Assembly (NCBI GenBank): GCA_964562425.1
Contig: CAZLTJ010000082.1
Span: 1 to 9,078 of the forward strand
Origin: JAUWMV01 sp964562425
GTDB lineage: Bacteria > UBP14 > UBA6098 > B30-G16
DNA: 9,078 nucleotides
Direction of reading: 5' to 3'
The position numbers and the translations under genes were made by a program. The notes under the pieces are model-generated. The model had not been told where the DNA came from. It did no database searches and saw only the letters and a program-made list of their open reading frames with translations. This document shows, one piece after another, positions 1 through 5,289 of this stretch (its first letter is position 1; the number at the start of each line of letters is the position of its first letter).

Positions 1-380
1 TCATTATCCATTTCCTCTTTGTGAAAGCGGACATTCTCAAGAAAAACAATTTGACCTTTTTTCATATTTCTTGTATATTTCAAAGTTTCTGGACCCACAC
101 AATCGGGCAGGAAATCCACTTTTTGATTTAATAATTCAGAAAGTCTCTTGGCAACTGGTTTAAGAGAATATTCGGGAACAACTTTACCGTTGGGCCTTCT
201 TAGGTTAGAGATTATAACAATGGAATTATTATTCTTTAGCAATTTCTTAATTGTAGGAAGAGTAAAACTAATACGCATGTCATCGGTTATTACACCATTT
301 TCCATAGGTACATTGAAGTCGACACGCAAAAGAACCCGTTTGTTTTCAATATTCAAATCATTAATTGTCATTTTATGCAT
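1..380 (-). CDS. pgk: Phosphoglycerate kinase, N-terminal part (cut by window edge)
   Basis: This is the first 126 codons of phosphoglycerate kinase, the cytoplasmic glycolytic enzyme that transfers phosphate between 1,3-bisphosphoglycerate and ADP; the rest lies beyond base 1. Visible family features are the RVDFNVP motif (residues 19-25, with substrate-binding Asp21 and Asn23), the DDMRI segment with Arg36, and LENVRF with Arg118. The 3-phosphoglycerate loop, normally SHLGRP, reads SNLRRP here (residues 58-63), so the usual His is Asn59 and the usual Gly is Arg61, while the key Arg62 is kept. I chose the ATG at 380 because a GGAGG lies 7 bases upstream; the in-frame ATG at 371 would be 16 bases away. 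It lies 222 bases downstream of gap on the same strand, the common gap-pgk order. Identity is secure; activity cannot be judged from the fragment. Confidence 0.95.
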   Translation of the reverse strand, partial: MHKMTINDLNIENKRVLLRVDFNVPMENGVITDDMRISFTLPTIKKLLKNNNSIVIISNLRRPNGKVVPEYSLKPVAKRLSELLNQKVDFLPDCVGPETLKYTRNMKKGQIVFLENVRFHKEEMDN

Positions 381-387
381 TTCAATG

Positions 388-392
388 CCTCC
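388..392 (-). promoter_or_regulatory. Ribosome-binding site of pgk
   Basis: GGAGG on the minus strand, 7 bases before the ATG at 380. Its spacing decides the pgk start in favour of 380 over the in-frame ATG at 371. Confidence 0.7.
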
Positions 393-537
393 AGGTTCGT
401 ACAACGCTGATTCAGACTAAAATTCTTCATTTTTAAAATATCTCCCTTTAAATTAATTAGGAAAAATATTCAACTCTTTTCTCATATTTAAAATTCCTAA
501 ACTTTTTCTTAATCCAAACGATAAGAGTAAACACGAA

Positions 538-567
538 ATTATAATATGAAAAGAAATTACATGAAAA
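538..567 (-). promoter_or_regulatory. Candidate promoter for pgk in the gap-pgk spacer
   Basis: Read on the minus strand, a perfect TATAAT (538-543) is preceded after 18 bases by TTTTCA (562-567), which matches 4 of 6 positions of the -35 consensus. It would start transcription near base 531 and give pgk a leader of about 150 bases. The 222-base spacer between gap (ends 603) and pgk (starts 380) otherwise shows no gene and no clear terminator hairpin, so pgk may also be read through from gap. In AT-rich DNA a TATAAT can occur by chance. Confidence 0.35.
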
Positions 568-602
568 TATCCGTCAATTTCTACTTCGCAAATAATTTTT
601 TT

Positions 603-1604
603 CTACATCATAATTTGGAGCATATCTACCATTCTATTTGAAAAACCGTATTCATTATCATACCAAGTTAGAATCTTAATCATATTGCTTTTTTTGCCCA
701 TAACCATTGTAGCAAGAGAATCGAAGATGGAAGAATGAGAATTACCAACTATATCAATGGAAACAATAGGATCTTCTGTATATTGAATTATTCCTTTCAT
801 CGAATTCTGAGATGCCTTTTTAAAAACATCGTTAATTTCATCAACTGTCACTTCTTTGCTAAGGTTAGCAACTAAATCGATCACAGAACCGTCAGGGGTG
901 GGAACACGAATAGCCATTCCATCAAATCTCCCTTTAAGCTCTGGAATAACAAGAGAAATTGCCTTAGCAGCTCCTGTAGTCGTTGGAATAATTGACATTC
1001 CAGCGGCTCTTGCTCTTCTGAAGTCTTTATGAGGAAGATCCAGTATCTTTTGATCGTTTGTGTATGCATGTATTGTTGTCATGAAAGCTTTCTCAATACC
1101 GAAATTATCCCATAAGATTTTTGCTACTGGTGCAAGTCCATTTGTTGTGCATGAACCGATAGAAATAATAGTGTGCTTTTCGGGATCATAATCCTTTTCG
1201 TTGACACCTATAACAAATGTCCCGTCGGGATCAATCGCAGGTGCAGATATTAGCACTTTTTTCGCACCGGCATCAAGATGTAATGCAGCTTTAATACGTT
1301 GTCTAAAAAGTCCCGTAGATTCCACAACGATATCTACATCAAATTTTTTCCACGGAAGAAGAGCAGGATTTCTCTCAGCAAAAACTGGAATCTCCCTACT
1401 ATCAACAATAATTGAGTTGTCAGAATATTCAATCTTATGATTCCAAATCCCATGCACAGAATCATACCTTAATAAATATGCCAAAGTTTTGGGAGTAGTA
1501 ATATCGTTAATAGTTACTAACTCAAGCTGAGGATTATCCCAGCCTATTCTGAAAATCATTCTTCCAATTCTACCAAAACCATTAATAGCAATTCTTGTTG
1601 CCAC
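603..1604 (-). CDS. gap: Glyceraldehyde-3-phosphate dehydrogenase, type I, NAD-dependent
   Basis: This cytoplasmic glycolytic enzyme oxidises and phosphorylates glyceraldehyde 3-phosphate to 1,3-bisphosphoglycerate, the substrate of the pgk product encoded next. From the GTG start it has 333 residues, the normal family length. The N-terminal Rossmann motif INGFGRIGR is intact. Asp34 in the VTINDI segment and the Leu190-Pro191 pair in DLPHKD are those typical of NAD-specific enzymes. The catalytic Cys152 lies in SCTTN and its partner His179 in TTIHAYTNDQ; the C-terminal WYDNEYGFSNR motif is present. The residue four after the catalytic Cys, often a second Cys (SCTTNC), is Gly here. The longer reading from ATG at 1616 is less likely, because GGAGGA overlaps that ATG and sits ideally before the GTG at 1604, and the protein then begins MATRIAINGFGRIGR like its relatives. 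Confidence 0.97.
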   Translation of the reverse strand: MATRIAINGFGRIGRMIFRIGWDNPQLELVTINDITTPKTLAYLLRYDSVHGIWNHKIEYSDNSIIVDSREIPVFAERNPALLPWKKFDVDIVVESTGLFRQRIKAALHLDAGAKKVLISAPAIDPDGTFVIGVNEKDYDPEKHTIISIGSCTTNGLAPVAKILWDNFGIEKAFMTTIHAYTNDQKILDLPHKDFRRARAAGMSIIPTTTGAAKAISLVIPELKGRFDGMAIRVPTPDGSVIDLVANLSKEVTVDEINDVFKKASQNSMKGIIQYTEDPIVSIDIVGNSHSSIFDSLATMVMGKKSNMIKILTWYDNEYGFSNRMVDMLQIMM

Positions 1605-1608
1605 TTTA

Positions 1609-1614
1609 TCCTCC
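1609..1614 (-). promoter_or_regulatory. Ribosome-binding site of gap
   Basis: GGAGGA on the minus strand ends 4 bases before the GTG at 1604. It overlaps the upstream in-frame ATG (1614-1616), which itself has no well-placed ribosome-binding site, so the GTG is the likelier start. Confidence 0.75.
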
Positions 1615-1871
1615 ATTTATTTTTGAAATTCTCAATTAGAAAAAGCAACTTTTAAAAACACAATCAATAATAGTTTATGGCTAATAAAAAAATACAAGCT
1701 AAATTTGGGCCAATTTCGAAAAATTAAATTAAGTAAGACATTTCAATTTTACACGTCAAGAACAAAAATATAACACTCGTTATGAAACATCCTAAAAGAT
1801 TTCATTTCCATTGACATCGGAGTTTAAATCTTTTTTTTGTTTCGGGTTTTATTCTTTTTTAATAAAAATAT

Positions 1872-1899
1872 TTGACAAAACAACTGTTTGAATTATAAT
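1872..1899 (+). promoter_or_regulatory. Consensus sigma-70 promoter of rpsP-khpA
   Basis: TTGACA (1872-1877) and TATAAT (1894-1899) both match the housekeeping sigma consensus exactly, separated by 16 bases. The predicted transcription start is near 1906, giving a leader of about 25 bases before rpsP. The hexamer match and the position directly upstream of a ribosomal-protein gene make this convincing. Confidence 0.85.
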
Positions 1900-1917
1900 T
1901 CTTTCTGTAAATAAGGT

Positions 1918-1925
1918 AAAGGAGG
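1918..1925 (+). promoter_or_regulatory. Ribosome-binding site of rpsP
   Basis: AAAGGAGG ends 5 bases before the TTG at 1931. This strong site supports the unusual TTG start, since there is no ATG or GTG at a usable distance. Confidence 0.8.
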
Positions 1926-1930
1926 AGAAT

Positions 1931-2263
1931 TTGGCTGTAAGTATCAGATTCAGAAGAGAAGGCAGAAAACACAGAGCGTTCTTTAGAATGGTAGCTGCTG
2001 ATTCACGTTCACCCCGAGATGGAAAATTTTTAGAAATCTTAGGATACTATGATCCGCTACCTACTCCTGAAGTTGTCAGCTGTAAGAAGGATAGATTAAT
2101 TTACTGGTTATCAAAAGGAGCCAAACCTACGCAAAGTGTTAAATCTATACTATCTAGAAAGGGAATTTGGAAAGAAATAGTAGATGAAATTAATACATCA
2201 AAGAAAAAGGAATCAGCTGTTGTTTCGGCGGCTCAATCGGAGTCGGAATCACTTAATGAATAA
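1931..2263 (+). CDS. rpsP: 30S ribosomal protein S16
   Basis: S16 is a small protein that binds 16S rRNA in the body of the 30S subunit and helps its assembly. The 110-residue product begins MAVSIRFRREGRKHRAFFRM and contains the family hallmarks VAADSRSPRDGKF (about residues 21-33) and LGYYDPLP (about 36-43), followed by the usual region ending in a GAKPTQSVKSIL-type segment. The last 20 or so residues are a Ser/Glu-rich tail beyond the conserved fold. The start is TTG, placed by the strong ribosome-binding site at 1918-1925; the protein then begins with the usual MAV. It is the first gene of a two-gene transcript with khpA, whose ribosome-binding site directly follows the stop codon, and it has a perfect sigma-70 promoter upstream. 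Confidence 0.97.
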   Translation: MAVSIRFRREGRKHRAFFRMVAADSRSPRDGKFLEILGYYDPLPTPEVVSCKKDRLIYWLSKGAKPTQSVKSILSRKGIWKEIVDEINTSKKKESAVVSAAQSESESLNE

Positions 2264-2268
2264 GGAGG
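2264..2268 (+). promoter_or_regulatory. Ribosome-binding site of khpA
   Basis: GGAGG starts immediately after the rpsP stop codon and ends 6 bases before the ATG at 2275. It excludes the TTG at 2269, which would directly abut the site. Confidence 0.8.
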
Positions 2269-2274
2269 TTGATC

Positions 2275-2529
2275 ATGACAGATCTCAAGGAATTCGTGGA
2301 AACTATCGCCAAAGCACTTGTAGATGATCCATCATTTGTGGAGGTTCGAGAGATCTCAGGCGAGAGAACCACAGTATTTGAGCTTAGAGTGGGAGAAGGT
2401 GACCTAGGAAAGGTCATTGGTAAAGGCGGACAAACTGCCCGAGCCATTCGAACATTACTAAACGCCATAGCTGCAAAACAGGGTAAACGTTCGGTACTTG
2501 AAATTATTGAGCCTAATCCTAATCCTTAA
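2275..2529 (+). CDS. khpA: KH-domain RNA-binding protein KhpA
   Basis: This is a single-KH-domain protein of 84 residues, the size of the KhpA/YlqC family (UPF0109). Family members bind RNA, and in some Gram-positive bacteria KhpA pairs with KhpB/Jag and affects cell elongation and division; that role is not demonstrated outside them. The domain is clear: an N-terminal helix beginning MTDLKEFVETIAKALVDDP, a strand region, then the GxxG loop in GKVIGKGGQTARAIRTLL (about residues 46-63) and the final strand SVLEIIEP. The ATG at 2275 is preferred over the TTG at 2269 because of the ribosome-binding-site spacing. rpsP-khpA adjacency is widespread in bacteria, but the usual followers rimM, trmD and rplS are absent here and a terminator comes 20 bases after the stop. 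Confidence 0.93.
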   Translation: MTDLKEFVETIAKALVDDPSFVEVREISGERTTVFELRVGEGDLGKVIGKGGQTARAIRTLLNAIAAKQGKRSVLEIIEPNPNP

Positions 2530-2549
2530 TTCTCCCTTAATATCAAAAC

Positions 2550-2574
2550 AAAGGGCGGTTTCATCCGCCCTTTT
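2550..2574 (+). terminator. Rho-independent terminator, probably bidirectional
   Basis: A 9-base-pair stem (AAAGGGCGG at 2550-2558 with CCGCCCTTT at 2565-2573) closes a 6-base loop and runs into a short T tract. It ends the rpsP-khpA transcript. On the minus strand the stem is followed by TTTGTTTTG, so it can also end the convergent lptG-radical SAM transcript, whose last stop is at 2607. Confidence 0.88.
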
Positions 2575-2606
2575 ACATTATTTTCAAATCAAGAATTCAT
2601 AATCAA

Positions 2607-4028
2607 TTAAACATCCCATCCGTTTGCTCGACAATTCCTATGAAAGTCTGATGTCGATTTGCAATTAACCAAAACATTAGCAATATCTTTACCACCACAG
2701 GATAAAACCCATTGTACGCGACTTTTTCTTTTATAATTAATATCCAACCTAAGATTGGGAATGTTTCTAAGTCCGTTTTTTATTAATTCAAATCTCTTAT
2801 TCAATTCATCATGTGGCAACATCGAACAATTTTGCAATAGTGTGTTCCTCTTGGGAACAAATGCGTTAATAGAAATTGTAAATTTCTTTTTAGGAAGTGA
2901 TTTTGTTACAAAAGAAATTTCTTCAATAGTTTCTTGGACATCTTTGATACTTTCGCTTGGCAATCCTATTATATAGTAAAGTTTAATAGTTAATGCAGGA
3001 AGCTGCGAAGAAACTTTTATTATATCTGCTGGAGTAATAATTTTCCCTAATTCGGCTTTTAGTCTTTGCGTTCCAGTTTCCGGTGCAAAAGTTATCGTTC
3101 TGTGTTTTGAAAGCTTTAATACATTTAAAGATTGTGAATTCAATCTATCAATTCGAATGGATGAAGTGTAAATTTCCGAATCTCTGAAATATTCAAACAA
3201 TTTCGTCAGTTCCGGATAATCCGCGATAGCAGAGCCGATCAATCCTATGCGTTTAGGAAATTTTCCCCATCGGTTGAGCTGTTTTAAAACCGAATCTGCG
3301 GAATAATTATAGAAAGGATTAAATGTCCCAGGAGTAGCACAAAATGGGCAATTTGATGCACAACCCCGTTGGATCTGTACTAAAACTATATTTGGGAACG
3401 ATGCAAAACTTGACAATATTGTTGTGACAGGTGGGATATTTACATTAGATAATGCTTTTTCAGGGGGTTTATCCTGTAATTCGGGAACCCAGAGTCCGGG
3501 AATGAGAGAAAGCTCTTTAAGAATTATTGATTTATCCGTAAAACCGGGTGGATTATTACAAAGAACGCCAATGATATTTTCAATACAATCCCCTCCTTCA
3601 CCGATAAAAATTGCATCTGCAATCAACGATATCGGATATGGATTAATAGATGGTGCAGCACCACCTGCAATAACAATCCGATCTCTATGACGATGCTTTC
3701 TATTAGATGCAATCCCGTAGTATTTAAACATTTTAAGTACATTGAAATAGTCCAATTCATACGATAACGAAACCATTATTAATTGGAATGAACTTAGCGG
3801 TTTTTTCTCTTCAAGCGAGCCACTCTTAAGGTTTGCGAAAAAACGTTGTGGATAAAACATTTGGAAATTATGCATTTTCTCGAAAAGTGTTTGAAATCCG
3901 AGATTAGACATTGCAGCAGAATAATCAGATGGGAAAACCGCTGCACACCTAATCTTCCATCCTGTACTTTTAGAAGGTAAAAGTGAAATTTCGGATTGAA
4001 GGAGTTCTTTAGGAGTTCTGGGTTTCAT
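2607..4028 (-). CDS. Radical SAM protein with B12-binding-like N-terminal region
   Basis: This 473-residue protein is a radical SAM enzyme of unknown substrate. The [4Fe-4S]-binding motif is Cys223-x3-Cys227-x2-Cys230 in QIQRGCASNCPFCATPG. Supporting motifs follow: TFAPETGTQRL (about 313-323), YYIIGLPSES (about 351-360) and INAFVPKRNTLLQ (about 387-399), the last resembling the FVPKPHTPFQW segment of the TIGR03960-type group. The N-terminal 200 residues look like the cobalamin-binding-type domain of COG1032-like proteins: FPSDYSAAMSNLGFQTLF near 32-49, AGGAAPSINPYP near 121-132 and FIGEGGD near 141-147. No DxHxxG cobalamin-ligand motif is visible, so cobalamin binding is uncertain. The gene starts 3 bases after the stop of the upstream permease gene and is probably translationally coupled to it. 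The TIGR03960 assignment is from memory of motifs; the function is unknown. Confidence 0.88.
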   Translation of the reverse strand: MKPRTPKELLQSEISLLPSKSTGWKIRCAAVFPSDYSAAMSNLGFQTLFEKMHNFQMFYPQRFFANLKSGSLEEKKPLSSFQLIMVSLSYELDYFNVLKMFKYYGIASNRKHRHRDRIVIAGGAAPSINPYPISLIADAIFIGEGGDCIENIIGVLCNNPPGFTDKSIILKELSLIPGLWVPELQDKPPEKALSNVNIPPVTTILSSFASFPNIVLVQIQRGCASNCPFCATPGTFNPFYNYSADSVLKQLNRWGKFPKRIGLIGSAIADYPELTKLFEYFRDSEIYTSSIRIDRLNSQSLNVLKLSKHRTITFAPETGTQRLKAELGKIITPADIIKVSSQLPALTIKLYYIIGLPSESIKDVQETIEEISFVTKSLPKKKFTISINAFVPKRNTLLQNCSMLPHDELNKRFELIKNGLRNIPNLRLDINYKRKSRVQWVLSCGGKDIANVLVNCKSTSDFHRNCRANGWDV

Positions 4029-4031
4029 AGC

Positions 4032-5102
4032 TCAATCCCTATTATACCATACAATAAGAATCCCCGCTATGAAAAATATTATATCTCCAGAAAAGGCACC
4101 TAACCATGGAGAAAGTCTCCCATTATAGCCCATTGCTTGCCCTGCTCTTAATACCGCTAAATAAATAAATGCGATAAAAAAACTCTGTCCAAAACCAACA
4201 AGATAATTTGTACGTCTCAGTTTTAGTGAAAGTGATAAACCCCATAGCAAAATTATAAAATTCACGAGCGGATATGAAATTTTCATCCATAGGTCGGTCT
4301 TCTCCCTAATAGGCTTCATACCTGACCTCTCTATCTTTGATATTAATTTCCAAAGTTGAATGAATCCTAATTCATCAGGTTTAGGTATTTTTCGGGCGAA
4401 ATCCTGGGGTGTATCTTTAATATCTAGCGCATAGCTGTCCAACTGCTGAATTTTCTCACCCAATTCATTGAAATTACGAATTATACAATTTTCAACAATC
4501 CATCTTTCAGCAGACCATTTCATCTTTTTTGTATCTAAACGCATCTTAAGATTATCGTCTTCAAACCTTAGCATAATTGCATCAAAACCTATCCCTCTAT
4601 GGGAATCAAAACTTCGAAAATAAAAAACTGATCCATTATCTGAAATGTAGTATAAATCATTAATTATCCTTCGACTACTTTTTCTACGATATATCTTCTC
4701 CTGCTTAATATTATCTCTCTTACTGTTTGATATGGGTAAAATAAACTCACCGATTAAGAATGCAGCAACACTAATGATAAGTCCAAGAATGTAAATTGTT
4801 CTGCCAATCCTTATAGATGGAATACCTGAGGATTTCAGAGCGACAATTTCAAGGCTTTTTGACATACTCGATGCTAAAAAACTTGCACCTAACAGTGTAG
4901 CTACCGGAAAGACCAAAACAATAATGTATGGCAAATAATAAAAGTAAAACCACACAACATCGTGTGCATTAGCTTTTCTGTCAACATACCTGTCAAGGTT
5001 TTCTACAATATCTACAATAAGAAATACCAATACAAATGCAGCCAGAGCAACAAAAAAATACACGATAAATCTTCTAATTAAATACCAATCCAATACTTTC
5101 AT
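4032..5102 (-). CDS. LptF/LptG-family permease (lipopolysaccharide export)
   Basis: The 356-residue protein has the layout of the LptF/LptG (YjgP/YjgQ, COG0795) family, the inner-membrane subunits that with the LptB ATPase extract lipopolysaccharide and pass it to the periplasmic bridge. It opens with the typical MKVLDWYLIRRFIVYF and has membrane segments near residues 10-32, 50-78 and 100-122. A hydrophilic periplasmic region of about 145 residues follows, then three more membrane segments from about 275 to 352. The cytoplasmic segment LEIVALKSSGIPSIRIGR (about 84-101) corresponds to the coupling-helix region that contacts LptB. I cannot decide between LptF and LptG; the opening sequence looks slightly more LptG-like. 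It implies an outer membrane. The gene follows the rplQ terminator and overlaps functionally with the radical SAM gene 3 bases downstream. The ribosome-binding site is weak (AAGGA, 13 bases before the ATG). Confidence 0.9.
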   Translation of the reverse strand: MKVLDWYLIRRFIVYFFVALAAFVLVFLIVDIVENLDRYVDRKANAHDVVWFYFYYLPYIIVLVFPVATLLGASFLASSMSKSLEIVALKSSGIPSIRIGRTIYILGLIISVAAFLIGEFILPISNSKRDNIKQEKIYRRKSSRRIINDLYYISDNGSVFYFRSFDSHRGIGFDAIMLRFEDDNLKMRLDTKKMKWSAERWIVENCIIRNFNELGEKIQQLDSYALDIKDTPQDFARKIPKPDELGFIQLWKLISKIERSGMKPIREKTDLWMKISYPLVNFIILLWGLSLSLKLRRTNYLVGFGQSFFIAFIYLAVLRAGQAMGYNGRLSPWLGAFSGDIIFFIAGILIVWYNRD

Positions 5103-5128
5103 GAATATACTTCAATCCTTAATTATTA

Positions 5129-5157
5129 TTAATATGAAGCGAAAAATAACCTGAAAA
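5129..5157 (-). promoter_or_regulatory. Weak candidate promoter for the lpt permease gene
   Basis: On the minus strand TTTTCA (5152-5157) and TATTAA (5129-5134) are 17 bases apart, each matching 4 of 6 consensus positions. The position between the rplQ terminator and the permease start makes a promoter necessary somewhere here, but the match itself is poor. Confidence 0.22.
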
Positions 5158-5170
5158 TCCAATCCAAACC

Positions 5171-5194
5171 AAAAAAGGGGGTATTTCCCCCTTT
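5171..5194 (-). terminator. Rho-independent terminator of the alpha ribosomal operon
   Basis: An 8-base-pair stem, AAAGGGGG paired with CCCCCTTT, closes a 5-base loop. On the minus strand it is followed by an unbroken run that gives six T residues (5171-5176), an ideal terminator. It lies about 95 bases after the rplQ stop at 5290 and separates the ribosomal operon from the lpt permease gene. The 5195-5289 stretch between holds nothing recognisable. Confidence 0.9.
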
Positions 5195-5289
5195 AATTCC
5201 AAAGCTTTCTTAGAAAAAAACGATATCAATTCTTTCACTTCTCAAATCGATAATTTATAAAACACAATTAGAAAAGAAACAATTTGAAA

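Larger units (their letters stand above)
1605..1930. other. Divergent intergenic region between gap and rpsP
   Basis: These 326 bases hold no credible gene. The right-hand end carries a consensus promoter and ribosome-binding site for rpsP. Toward gap, on the minus strand, TTGACG at 1754-1759 resembles a -35 element, but the nearest -10-like words are poor or badly spaced, so the gap promoter is not resolved. A second TTGACA on the plus strand at 1811-1816 has no -10 at a usable distance. I see no hairpin resembling a riboswitch. Confidence 0.6.

Noticed and set aside
148..420. 90-residue plus-strand open frame
   Set aside because: It is antisense to the pgk coding sequence, which matches its family clearly, and has no ribosome-binding site.
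368..430. A 20-codon open frame on the minus strand ending across the pgk start, a possible leader peptide
   Set aside because: Its purine-rich upstream site is about 11 bases away and the peptide has no run of regulatory codons; a frame this short is expected by chance.
1754..1759. TTGACG as the -35 of a gap promoter
   Set aside because: No acceptable -10 lies 16 to 18 bases downstream; the nearest words are CTTAAT at 20 bases and weaker ones.
1811..1816. Second TTGACA upstream of rpsP
   Set aside because: There is no -10 at a workable distance; the next 17 bases lead into a T-rich tract.
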